From NCBI RefSeq assembly GCF_001949145.1, contig NW_019091439.1, positions 1,127,432-1,172,503 on the forward strand: a DNA stretch of 45,072 bases, read 5' to 3'. Below the pieces are notes generated by a model. It was not told the DNA's origin. It did no database searches and worked only from the letters and a program-made list of their open reading frames with translations. Source of the stretch: Acanthaster planci (Eukaryota; Echinodermata; Asteroidea; Valvatida; Acanthasteridae). A program made the position numbers and the translations under genes. Positions 1-9,785 of the stretch are shown here, in pieces. Each line of letters starts with the position of its first letter. Position 1 is the stretch's first letter.

Positions 1-430
1 CATAGTGAAAAGGCTCATGGTTTGGTGGCATGCGGCTATCTGCTCACGTTTCCACATTACCGTTGCCTCTTCAAAGTGGGGACTATTGTGAAGCTGGTGA
101 TTATGATGCAAATTCGGCCTTTTCATTTCTTGGCAACACACAAAAGCCAATCACCATATTTACAAGAGCCAGGGTATACCTTCTTTCACCGTGTTCGCTC
201 GAGCGTGGACCGAAAATAATAGCTGAAAAGTGGGCTTAGGATCTCAATTTTTACGGGGGCTCATACATGTACCATCATCCGTCGTGAAGGGGTTGAATCA
301 ATTTCGTTTGGACCCAATTACTTTGCTGTACTCCTGGTAGGTACCGATAGATCAAGGATATGATATGGCATATGTCCTTGCAGAGACCAGGCAACAATCT
401 CAGTAAGTACGGTGCCTGCACATGTACAGT
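1..430. other. Left edge, no gene recognised
   Basis: Short open frames exist on both strands, but none shows a domain, signal peptide or convincing splice structure. I see nothing that can be named here. Confidence 0.5.
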
Positions 431-439
431 ATACAACGA

Positions 440-745
440 ACATGTGTTGGAGAGAGGATCCACGTTTGCAAACCTTGCTTACTCCCAAGTTTCACAAGTA
501 CATGTATGGGTGATCGATCTTTTTCTAATGCAGGTGCCCGTCTCTGGAATGAACTACTGGCACCATTTACTATTCGTTCTGTCCCTTCAATCTCAGAGTT
601 CATAGTTGCCTTGAAATCCCACTTCTTTGTGAAGAGTTAGATCTTAATTAGATCTATTTTTTTTTTTTTTTTTATTGTACTGCACCGAGAGTATCTCTCG
701 AGTCGGATACCGGCGCTTTATAAAAAGTTATCATTATTATTACCA
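440..745 (+). mobile_element. 5'-truncated LINE (non-LTR retrotransposon) 3' end
   Basis: The frame ending at TAG 638-640 reads GDRSFSNAGARLWNEL and then a serine/isoleucine segment ending in ALKSHFF. This is the usual C-terminal tail of LINE reverse-transcriptase proteins (G-D-R-S-F-S, R-L-W-N, then F..LK.H.F). A poly-T run follows, then a short 3' UTR ending in a degenerate ATT repeat near 735-745, which resembles a LINE tail. The catalytic part is absent, so this is a dead 5'-truncated copy. Its right end coincides with the point where similarity between the 3' flanks of lectin copies A and D stops, so it appears to have inserted at or near that edge. Confidence 0.65.
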
Positions 746-825
746 GAGGATGCTCTGTACAAGAGGGCCTGAGTAGTATGGTTTCAAACTTGAAGACTTG
801 CTTACCTGTGGGCGTTTTGGTGATA

Positions 826-1329
826 TTACGCAGGGGCATATCTTGGCATCTTGCAGACAGACGGCAGTCCATTTCCACAAAAGTATTCCTTCCATTGAGA
901 TCCCGTCCATATGTGGATGCAGTCTTGATTTCCATAGGCATCACCTGCTGGATAACCTGGCTTCCAGTTTTCATAGCCAACAGGACTTCCATCCAACCAG
1001 GTGTAGACACCTTCAACGTCCAGGTCATTGTATGCGATCCATGTGCTGTACTCACCATTCAAGGCATCAATGAATTGGCCCTCTTCCTCGCTGAGTACGG
1101 ATGCCAGATGAGCGGGCCTGGACTGTGCAGACAAAGCCAAGCAGTTTTGCTCGGCGGCATTGTAACTTTTTGACTCTTGAACAAACAGATAGCGGTTGTC
1201 TTTAAATGCTTGCCAGGGGGAGTCGCAGTCAATTTGTCAACATCTACAGGCAGCCGGCATCAGTTGAGACAGAACTAACAGTAGAAACACATGCACATGT
1301 AGCAGCGTTGATGAAGGAGACATCTTCAT
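826..1329 (-). pseudogene. C-type lectin copy A, in-frame TGA after the signal peptide
   Basis: From ATG at 1329 the frame encodes a signal-peptide-like segment (hydrophobic stretch VFLLLVLSQL) followed by Cys. A TGA codon then falls at 1237-1239 (codon 31), and the same frame continues open to TAA at 826-828. The continuation is a C-type lectin domain with DCDSPWQAF, YNAAEQNC, a WIAYND core, EGVYTWLDGSPVGYENW, NQDCIHIW and a final SVCK. The cysteine that normally follows W..F (ENCYL in copy D) is Arg here (DNRYL), so one disulfide should be lost. EPN/QPD and WND sugar-binding motifs are absent. A consensus splice donor (CAG/GTAAG, exon end 806) follows the stop by 20 nt, suggesting a 3' UTR intron. 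Members of this family are secreted recognition proteins. The copy is probably a pseudogene; TGA readthrough is an unlikely alternative. Confidence 0.75.
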
Positions 1330-3340
1330 TGAAGATCAGTAAGGAAAAGTCTCTGCAGAATATTTGATTATGTAAAACCTTCAGACACAAGCTGATATTT
1401 TGTCACCGTGCCTGCACTCAGAATTGCCAGAGAAGGGTTGGTAAGTGAGTGCTTGTAGGCACAAAGTTGAGCAAGAAAAGGTGGCCTCGCCGATTCGTGC
1501 TTCTGTGATTCATCGTTGCTCAGTGGAAAACTGTCGGTTGTTTGCAGAGACAAGGCTTGCCTCATCGGTTCCCAAAGTTACCGCATCAACTGAGCTGTGA
1601 GTAAAGGCCACTGTGCTTGAAAGTGGCTGGACTGGAAACTTCTAAGTGATGGTGCCTCAACCTCCGCCTGAGTTTGATCAGTGACTGTAGTCAGCTGCAG
1701 GTTGATAATGCCTGGTACTCTGGATATATTGCTTTTTTTTTTTTGGTATGACTTTTGTTATTGCCCCCTCCAAGGAATTGAGATACCTACATGTATCTAA
1801 TGTTTACCTTTTTTCCCCCAAGGGTAATAAATAGTGTTTTGTGTGTTGCTATTGGAATGACAGATAAAAATTGGTGCACAGATCCAAGCTACAAATATTG
1901 CAATTTTCCTCAATTATAGTTCTCATTGGCATGGCATCTTTTTTTTATAATGTTTAATTGTTTATAGTTTGTGATGTTTTAAACTTTGTAAATCATGTTC
2001 AATTCAGCTGACGCTGCAAGGCATGATTATTAATAAACCAATTTGAATGAATGAATGAATCTTGTGCAAGCACATGTACATGTACTCATTGCAACTTGCA
2101 TGCATACATGTGAACCAGTACCCAAAGATGCGTGGGTTTTGATATCTTTCGCATTGGCATGATAGGCCTAATAAATACATGTACATGTACTGTCATGATA
2201 ACGTGATACAATTTATATTTTAGTGTGTACATGTACTTCATGGGTTCTTGTCCTCCAACATTGGAAAACACCAGAAAAGGAGACACGGAGACAGGATTTC
2301 CCATTTTGAACAAGAAAACACGGGAGTCAGACTCAGCACGTTTGTAAACCACTCTCCTGCTACAGATTCCCTGCACAGCTCAGAAACACACTTAGAAATG
2401 TATACACCTCTAACAATTTTAGCCTGCCCTGGCATTAGACCAAACTCTTCCTGCGCCGCTAATACCAAGGAACCTAAACAGATGCCAGTTTTCGGCACAT
2501 GCAAACAACAAGGGATATTAGTAAGGATGCTCTGCCGGCCGCCTTCTGCCAGCAGCAAATGGCTGTGTGCTATTGGTCCATTACAATGCTGTTTTCTATA
2601 CGATGTGATTCGTCTGGAATTGCACCTCCAGGTTTGGCCAAAGTCTAGGTCGTTTCAGACCGGAAGTTGTCCTACGTACAGCATGTGGGACATGTGCATG
2701 TACATGTAGGTAGCATATTTGACAGGCATCACCTTACTTCTCTGTGTAACGATTCATATCCAAGCCATGTCAAAGAAAGTCACTTGGGTCAAATTGAACC
2801 ATTAGATCACCATGTTGAGTCAAGTCATATCATTATGGTCAAGTAGTGTCAAATCAAATTTATACACGTATTGTCAGTTTCAGTTCCTGATATTTAACCC
2901 ATATATTATACCAGAGAGACAGACACTCAAGTGTGAAAAGTTTGTGTAGTCTGTTGGTCAAGTGAAAGAAAAGAAATAACAATGATCCAGAGAAAGTAAA
3001 CCAACCATCTACATTGTGAAACTGTTTTCTGCCCTTGGAAATGACTTCAGATTTAGAATTATTTTTACACTGACATCGAAACCAACTCCCAACGCTGGAA
3101 ACTGTTTCCCATTGAAAAAAACAATACACATTCGATTTCTCTCTGAAAACAGGAAAAATTTGGCTGGCGGTCTTTGAAAGTCTTCCAAAGTGGCCAAACC
3201 CAATTCACAAACTGACACCAAGAATTTCAACTTAAACGTACTTGTACGCTTTACGAATAGTAAGTTTGAACATGGTGTTCATGCACATGTACAGTAGTAA
3301 CACATGGAATAGCATATGGTAGGTCCAATTATTGTTGCAG
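1330..3340. other. Intergenic, repeat-containing, no gene seen
   Basis: Apart from a LINE-like tail at 1940-2062 and several TACATGTACATGTA palindromes near 2075, 2178 and 2696, I see nothing interpretable. The longest plus frame (2248-2709) has no domain, signal peptide or splice context. Confidence 0.5.
1940..2062 (+). mobile_element. LINE 3' tail ending in a GAAT repeat
   Basis: An A/T-rich stretch contains TGTAAATCATGTTCAATTC, then a CTGCAAGGCATGATTATTAA segment, then AATAAACCAATTTGAATGAA, ending in short tandem GAAT units. This arrangement is typical of LINE 3' UTRs that end in a short tandem repeat. No coding part remains. I know the class from general experience and cannot name the family. 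Confidence 0.5.
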
Positions 3341-3344
3341 TTCT

Positions 3345-3671
3345 GCTTCTTAACCCCTTCAAGTCATTTAGTCCAATCCAAGTTCCGCGGCCACCATTCA
3401 GAGCCTTGACAAACGCATTCTCCTTTTTGCTGAGTACAGACGCCAGGTGAGCTGGTCTCCCTGGCTTGGAGTAATGGTGGCAGTGTTGCTCAGCACTGTT
3501 GTAGCTTTTAGTTTCAGTTACGTACAAGGAGCAGTTATCTTCAAATGTTCGCCATGGTGGTTCACAGTGGTAGAGTGTTTATCGTGCAACTCGTGGGCAT
3601 TTGTCATTGGCCCAGTAGTACTGGTCGGTAGTAGTAATTAGAAGTGTGACAAAGAGTTGTAGAGAATTCAT
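3345..3671 (-). pseudogene. C-type lectin copy B, truncated, with in-frame TAA
   Basis: ATG at 3671 starts a signal-peptide-like sequence (MNSLQLFVTLLITTT), then YYWAND and CP, aligning with copy D. TAA at 3579-3581 is codon 31, in the linker just before the lectin domain. The frame then reopens as CEPPWRTFEDNCSLYVTETK, YNSAEQHC, KPGRPAHLAS and WIGLND. After WIGLND similarity ends abruptly near 3345, so the half carrying the WLDGSPVGY segment, the last three cysteines and the stop is missing. Both the stop and the truncation argue for a pseudogene. It shares more sequence with D (KPGRPAHL) than with A. Confidence 0.75.
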
Positions 3672-4494
3672 GCTTTTGATATGGTAGCTTTCAAGTTCGT
3701 GAGTAGAATTTTTTTTTCAATTTTAATATAGTTCAGCATCCAGCAGTACCTGTATTTAATACTGTAGTAATCCTTCCCTGCTTGCCTGTATGCGTACCTG
3801 CTGCCGAATGATAAATCTTTCATTGTCCAGCCAAGTTAAATGGCTGGAAGTGGTAGCATCCAATCTAAAAGAAGAGCTTTTTCCTGATAGAAGGCTCATT
3901 TTACTATTGGCTTTATACGCGCGCAATTTGATATTTGGTCATTTGGCAAATGCATGGCAATAAGTGCTGAGTGGGGTTGCTTGGTCATGGCAATTAACTT
4001 TGAAGGATGAGCCATTCATTAAACCCTCAGGGATTGGCAACCAATTGTGGCCCAAGATGCTGTGGAGTTTGTAAGCTTCTTGAGATCGAACAATAATGCC
4101 ATAATGATGATATATCAAATTACTTTACTTGGCACATATGTAGAGTTTAATCTTTTGTATGCCCATTTCTCTGGTAATTTAAACTTGGCATATCCCTAAA
4201 GTGGGCAGTGTCATATAAGAAAACTGGAGTAAGGTCATAATAAAATCAACACAGTTGTGACTGTGTACACTTTCACCGCAATTATCTTCTTGCACAATTT
4301 AAGGACACAAGTGTTGTTTAGCGTTTGAGTGGGGGTATCAAGTGTTCTTATGAACTTTGAAGGACTGGTGTCATTGCTAGTAGTGAGCACATGTGTACAC
4401 TGAAGTGATTTTTATAGTCCTGGGACCTACATACATGTACATGTATCATATTGGCAAACTTGATTAGACAGCGACTGATCTTTGCATTGTATGG

Positions 4495-4875
4495 GTGAAG
4501 GTCATCCTGCCAGCTGAGGAGACTTCCTTCCATTCAGGTCCCTCATAAAATGAGTAGACTTCATTTCTGTGAGCATCACTGATGGGATGGGCTCCCAGTC
4601 GTCCTATAGAATTTCCATTCAAGCAGGTGTAGACTCCTTCCAAGTCATATCCAATTCAGCTGCTGTGGCTGTTAGTCAGGCTACCAAGGAATTGGTTCTT
4701 CTCAGCATGGGAGTATAGAAGCATGAAATGTAGAGTCCAGACGAGTGGTTTGCTGCAGTACATGTAAATGTACCTTTGGAGCAGTGGTGTCAACGTTGCT
4801 CAGCATGTTGGTACATGTAGTTTTGAGGGATAGTCACCCTCAAGTTGCAGTTATCTCAAAACCTGTGCATGGCCA
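4495..4875 (-). pseudogene. C-type lectin copy C, highly decayed relic
   Basis: On the minus strand several frames carry recognisable pieces of the same lectin: QHAEQ, then YDLEGVYTCLNGNSIG, SDAHRNEVYSFYEGPEWKE and AGRM. These match the EGVYTWLDGSPVGY, GDAYGNQDC and QWKE segments of copies A and D. The first half contains several stops and frame changes, and the key Trp and Cys residues are replaced. It is the oldest copy of the cluster. At its upstream end it runs into the AAGTC-rich array starting near 4890. Confidence 0.65.
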
Positions 4876-4889
4876 GAGGTGGCAGCAAG

Positions 4890-5285
4890 TCATTTTTTGG
4901 AAGTTCAAGTCAAGTTTCAAGTCATTATATGCAAGTCCAAGTCAAGTCACAAGTCATTTGGTCTATACACAAGTCAAGTCACAAGTCTCTTTGTCCAAGT
5001 ACAAGTCAAGCTGCACATTTTTTTGTCCAGCTGTAATAAGCAAAAAGAACCAGGTGTCAACTTACGAAGTTACGAGTTATAAAAATATATGGGGCCAGTC
5101 GAGTAGCGTCTGACTTGGGTTGGTAACAAGTCACTTTTTTGCAAGTCCAAGTCAAGTCACAAATCATTTTTTGCTAGTCCAAGTCAAGTCATAAGTCAAA
5201 GATGGTGTTTACAAATCAGTTCACAAGTCACAAAAATAGCGACTGGAGTCCGACTCTAGTCCAAGTCACATGACTGGAGTCAGCA
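4890..5285 (+). repeat. AAGTCAAGTC-rich dispersed repeat, array 1
   Basis: Degenerate tandem units of the type CAAGTCAAGTCACAAGTCA recur, separated by T-rich spacers. The array ends with a segment containing GAGTCCGACTCTAGTCCAAG. A non-repeated insert lies around 5035-5125. All three frames can stay open across parts of it because the units are stop-poor, so the predicted peptides are not genes. Related arrays lie at 10,577-10,690 and 11,008-11,135. Confidence 0.75.
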
Positions 5286-7117
5286 ACTGTGGCCATGGTG
5301 GGTTATAGTCATGCAGGATTGTACAGCATTTTGCATCAGCAACAGAATGCTGGTCCAAGATTCAGAGAAGATTTCTCGTTTTCATCTTTGTGTTATCCCA
5401 CACCCATTGAGAACTGCATAATGGAAGGTTACTGAAATAAAGCTTACTGCTTGTATTTCCTTGGGTTCCAGGTGTATGATTTACATTTGTTACAGTAAAT
5501 AGTTGTAAAATACCAGCCAGCAAAAAGACCAGCCGGAAAAAACACCAGCCAGCAATAGAAGTGTCCCCTGAACAAGGATGTATACATGTATGTGTTTCTA
5601 CTTTTCTTCAAAATGACAAAAATAATTCAAAATTAGTTGGATTAGTTAGAAAGTTGTTATGATTTAATTTCAATTCTACAAAAAGGAAAATGAATTGGAA
5701 TGACCAGCTGGGCTTTTGAAGCCGGACATACCCAAGCCCTGGGCCAGTCAAACACACAGTGTTCTCCGTATTCATGCGTTCCCATTCGGTATCAACAAAA
5801 AACAGGTGGACTTAAGGACAGCAGTTATTTGTAACATCAATGTCTAGATGTGTTTAGTGAATGTACATGTATTGGTGAATTGATATGAAATGCATTTGTG
5901 CACATTGATCTTTCTGAAATATATTCTTTTCTTTCTTTTTTTCCGATATTGTATTTTGTGGTGTATGGTTGTCTTGCTAATATGCACATTACATGACGCA
6001 TCACACATGACTTGTGTTGCTGACCTTGCACGAAATTGGCAAGTTGGACTGGAATAGGGACATCAAGGCAAGGCATTCGTTGTTGATTTGTACCCTTGAT
6101 TTTCATAGCCTGCCCTAAGTTTCATGCTCAGTAGAAGATACAGAATTATTTTAGTTTAAGTTTAGTTTCAGTTTTAGTTTAGTTTTAGCGAACTAGAAAT
6201 GCCTTTTCTTTTCCTCCCTGCTTTTTTTCTGTCTTTTAACAGTGTTCAAATTATCGCTAGAAATTTAACCTGCCCACGTTTTTTTGCCATACCTCCGTTG
6301 ACAGAATCCTTATCTCTAACTTCCCCCATTCAATGCTGTAGGTATTTCTGTAGTGCACCATAAAATTCTCTCTCTCTTGCCCGAATCTGCCATTTGTACT
6401 ACCTGTGTTTTTAGCTCTTTCTGACTTCTTCGGCACGATGTGGTCGTGTTTCTGTGATTGAATTCCTGCCTTAAGGAATCCAGATATTGATTTCTTCATG
6501 TTTCCTCGAGGGCAATGGTAAGGCATCTGTTTGTTGCCATAGGAATGGCTTATTAGTATTTGGGCACTGCCACAATTTTTGCAATATTAGCCGTGTTGTC
6601 CTTCCCATAATAAATTGAACATGTACATTTGTATATTGCAACTCATATACATGTATATACATGTATGTATGTATGTATGTATACTTTTATCTTCAAACTT
6701 GAATTCCCAATTCTGATTGGTCGATCCATGACAACAATCATTGTGATATATAACTGTATTGCATGGTTCATATCGAACCCCGCGTAATGCCCTATTCTAA
6801 CTCAACGTGTTGCTCTATTTTGATACTAAAAGTAAAATGCACCTCTGGAAAACTTACTGTAAATTCAAAGGTGCAATGCATAGGCCCCATGTAACATCTT
6901 TACTGCGCGCCAAGTTGGCTTGAAGATAAATTAGTTATCAGGCTTGCACTTGTGGAAGATGGAATAACGTACTTTAGATGTAGTGCATCTGTGCCCTGTA
7001 TACCAGGCGGCTTAGTGGTATATGGGACACAGGCGCATTACGTTTTTCCGTGTTCCACTCGCACTTATGTGATTAGTAATAGTACATGTACATGTATTTG
7101 TACTGTACATGAAAGTG
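5286..7117. other. Intergenic with simple repeats, no gene seen
   Basis: Contains a TTTAG-type pentanucleotide run (about 6151-6190) and a TATG tetranucleotide run (about 6655-6684). No frame shows a domain or credible exon structure. Confidence 0.5.
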
Positions 7118-7311
7118 ATGTGTAGTGTACATGTACATGGATGTGTACTGTACATGTACATGTATGTGTACTGTACATGTACATGGATGTGTACTGTACA
7201 TGTACATGGATGTGTACTGTACATGTACATGTATGTGTACTGTACATGTACATGGATGTGTACTGTACATGTACATGGATGTGTACTGTACATGTACATG
7301 TATGTGTACAT
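7118..7311. repeat. 23-bp satellite with a 69-bp higher-order period
   Basis: Units of 23 bp (ATGTGTACTGTACATGTACA plus three bases) repeat head to tail without length change. One position per unit is G or T, and at 7140, 7163, 7186, 7209, 7232, 7255, 7278 and 7301 it reads G T G G T G G T. The true period is therefore three units (69 bp). Each unit contains the palindrome TGTACATGTACA. Because 23 is not a multiple of 3, all frames on both strands stay open; the Cys/Tyr/Met-rich peptides predicted here are artefacts. Confidence 0.9.
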
Positions 7312-7961
7312 ATGGAACAGGTAATATACAAGCAAGCATGTGTATATTAGAATGGATTGGCATTAAAGGCCTTGCAGATTCAAAATATCCGATACCCGTT
7401 ATTATTCGGATTACAACTAAATTTTTGAAATCTTTTGACTTTTAAGGCACATCATGTGTTGCGATACCTCCAGCGTACATGTACAGTGTATGCACAGAAT
7501 GGATCTTATTGCTGTAAAACAGGAATCTCACTGTCAACTTGAGAGCCTTGAAATCTTTCATATTTCATTCTGGGTCAGCCACTGGCTTGACAAGTGTAGT
7601 TTAATTTTTTAGTCATAAGGAAAAAATGAACCAAATGTGTTCATGTGTACCGGTACAAGCAAGAGGGACATTGTTGTATATGCTGGCCATGCCAGCATGC
7701 ATGTTCTACTCTGACGACTTGATGGAGACATGTTACATGCAGTCCAGCTTTGCCAACATTCATGTATTCCAGTTTGCGCAAGTCTCAGTGTAAAAGTGTT
7801 TTCATGTGATTGTGTATCGTCGGGGACTGTGTGGTGATGCTTTCTGCATCTCTTTACTTCAAGATGGAAACTACACATACGTGTAGGCTCAAGCGTGGAT
7901 CTTTTAGACTACTTGTTGTGTCTGAGTGCATGTACATGTACGTTGTGACATGACTCAGAAT
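7312..7961. other. Intergenic, no gene seen
   Basis: No exon-like or repeat structure that I can support, apart from isolated TGTACATG palindromes. Confidence 0.45.
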
Positions 7962-8262
7962 GTCTGAACCAAAGATCGTATAGTGCTGCGAAGCGGCGCA
8001 AGATAACGAACATCACCGTGAGTACACGTAAAACATTGTAATTGCATGGTCACCATTTGAGCAAGTGATACGCGTGCGCAATGCACATTAAAAGACAACG
8101 CAGGCGCCGCAGCAGGCACCTGCACCTGGCGAACCTGCGCCAAAGCATTACCGTAAACTGCGCAGGCGTATCACTTGCTCAAATGGCGCCCATGGCAATT
8201 ACATCTTTTGGGCAGAGTTATCCAGCTTGCGCCTTCGCGCTATACAATCTTCGGTCTGAACA
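7962..8262. mobile_element. Long inverted-repeat (foldback/MITE-like) element 1
   Basis: Two arms of roughly 105-125 bp are imperfect reverse complements. The best block is CATTTGAGCAAGTGATACGC near 8055-8073, matched by its complement near 8166-8185. Outward, CGTATAGTGCTGCGAAGCGG pairs with CTTCGCGCTATACAA, and AATTGCATGG pairs with CCATGGCAATT. The loop (about 8085-8150) is GC-rich. No transposase is encoded, so it would be non-autonomous. Its GC content is clearly above that of its surroundings. Confidence 0.75.
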
Positions 8263-9285
8263 GAGATCCTGGTGTGGACATTATCATTTTGTATAGATTG
8301 CTTACACAGTGTCCCATTATGTAGTTAGGGAGGGCAGGTTTTATTAAGTATATTTAGTGGTAACGACAGTACAAAACGTCCATTCCATCAATAGTCATCC
8401 TTCCATGATAAGTCTTCCTGTCTGATGCACTTTAACTATCTTCTGAACTTTCCATTAGAATTGATGATCACTCTCTCACAGCCAGTTAACATCAGATTTT
8501 GTTATCCCACAAAAGCTGCCGAGGCAGGTTTTTTCTGCAAATTGTTTGAAATTGCAATTTATTTATGATGCAACAATGTATTAACCCCAACAGTCCCAAA
8601 TCCTCCAATTTCAATGTGATTTTACATACACCTGTACACCCTAGGGGGTTAGGGTTAATATATCTACCATGGAAATGAAAAAAGAAGTCTTAAATGAGTG
8701 AACACGTCCTCCATGGAACAAACAAGGAAAATTGTGTGTGTTTATATGTCATCCGGCATCAAGTACACTGTACATGTAGTTAATTGATGAACTTTGAACT
8801 CATTCTTTTAAACATTTTGACCTAAAAATCTATGGCATTGAAAATTGCGATTCATTCAAATGCCCTTAAATTTAGCCTGAACGACTGGAAATTGATTCTC
8901 CAAAGTGGTACACTTTGCTTTGTCCATAGATCCCCAAGTTGATCTGTGATAATCTTTCTGAAGTTAGAAAACTATAATGAACCACTCTATTTACTTGTAA
9001 ATGTAAGTTGCCTTATAGCTTTTGATAACTTTTGAAAAGGCCTCTTGATGGTCTTCCAAGTCAATCAAGAAATTATGATTAATCTAAATTAATAAATAAG
9101 GTTGGCCTGAGCTCACCTGTTTTTTACTTTTTGTGATATTTGGGTTTGACTTGTACTTTGTCAAAGCACAAGAGGACAAAATTTGAAGTGTGCCACATTA
9201 GAGGATGCACCATTCTCAGAGGGCCTCAGTAGTGTGGTTTTCAACTAGAAGACTTACATGTACTTACCTGTGTGTTTCCTGGTGG
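8263..9285. other. Intergenic upstream of the 3' flank of lectin D
   Basis: Holds the short TTAA-flanked element at 8581-8658. From about 9203 there is an untranslated flank shared with lectin copy A. No other feature was recognised. Confidence 0.45.
8581..8658 (+). mobile_element. 70-bp TTAA-flanked dispersed element, copy 1
   Basis: A 70-bp core (8585-8654) sits exactly between TTAA (8581-8584) and TTAA (8655-8658). It starts CCCCAACAG and ends CTAGGGGGTTAGGG, so its ends are loosely complementary. The core reads TCCCAAATCCTCCAATTTCA then a TGATTTTACATACACC segment. TTAA duplication is the hallmark of piggyBac-type transposition; the link is inferred from the flanks only. Related copies lie at 31,457, 37,485 and 40,575, all in the same orientation. 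Confidence 0.6.
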
Positions 9286-9785
9286 TTATGCAGGGGTGTA
9301 TCTCGGCATCTTGCAGATAGACCGCCGTGTACTGTCACAGGAGCTTTCCTTCCATCGAGTTTCCTCCCATGTGTGGATGCAGTCCTGGTTTCCGGCTTAT
9401 CACCAATGGGAAAATTAGGTGCCCAGTTGGTATAGCCTACTGGACTTCCATCTAACCAGGTGTAAGACCCCTCCGCTGCCTGGTCATTCAATCCGATCCA
9501 TTTCTCTCGATGGTTCAGAGCCTTCGTGAATGCGTCTTCCCTCTTGTTAAGTATAGACACAAGGTGAGCTGGTCGTCCCGGCTTGGAATAACTCTGGCAG
9601 TGTTGCTCAGCGCCATCATAGGTGTTGGTTTCATTTACATTCAAGTAGCAGTTTTCTTCAAATGTTTGCCATGGCGGTTCACAGTCATACCCCACATCAA
9701 TCTGCGGGCATGTGCCATTAACCCAGTAGTGCTTGCTAGTAATCTTCATTAGAAATGAGACGAAGAAAAGCTGCAGAAGACTCAT
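9286..9785 (-). pseudogene. C-type lectin copy D, near-intact with a one-base frameshift
   Basis: Start ATG at 9785 opens a signal peptide (MSLLQLFFVSFLMKI). Then come HYWVNGTCPQ and a lectin domain: DCEPPWQTFEENCYL, YDGAEQHC, KPGRPAHLVS, WIGLND, EGSYTWLDGSPVGYTNW. The frame breaks at about 9388-9394, after IGDKP: one A seems missing from an A run. In the next frame the domain resumes as NQDCIHTWEETRWKESSC and SICKMPRYTPA, ending at TAA 9286-9288. About 159 residues would be expected. Sugar-binding EPN/QPD and WND motifs are absent, so ordinary Ca2+-dependent sugar binding is doubtful. A splice donor (exon end 9268) follows the stop, as in copy A. A sequencing error in the A run could make this a real gene. 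Confidence 0.75.

Noticed and set aside
1237-1239. TGA of lectin A as a selenocysteine codon
   Set aside because: No selenoprotein of this family is known to me, the aligned residue in copy D is not cysteine, and I could not identify a SECIS-like stem.
2248-2709. 153-codon plus-strand frame
   Set aside because: No domain, signal peptide, or exon boundaries; composition does not differ from the surrounding DNA.
4745-5113. 122-codon plus-strand frame rich in QVKSQV-like repeats
   Set aside because: It is the translation of the AAGTC array; the same peptide pattern appears in all frames, and there is no start context, domain or splice support.
7012-7445. Six overlapping Cys/His/Tyr-rich frames
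   Set aside because: They follow from the 23-bp satellite, which is stop-free in all frames.
8640-8658. GGGGGTTAGGGTTAA as an interstitial telomere repeat
   Set aside because: Only one and a half telomere-like units; the sequence is the conserved right end of the 70-bp element.
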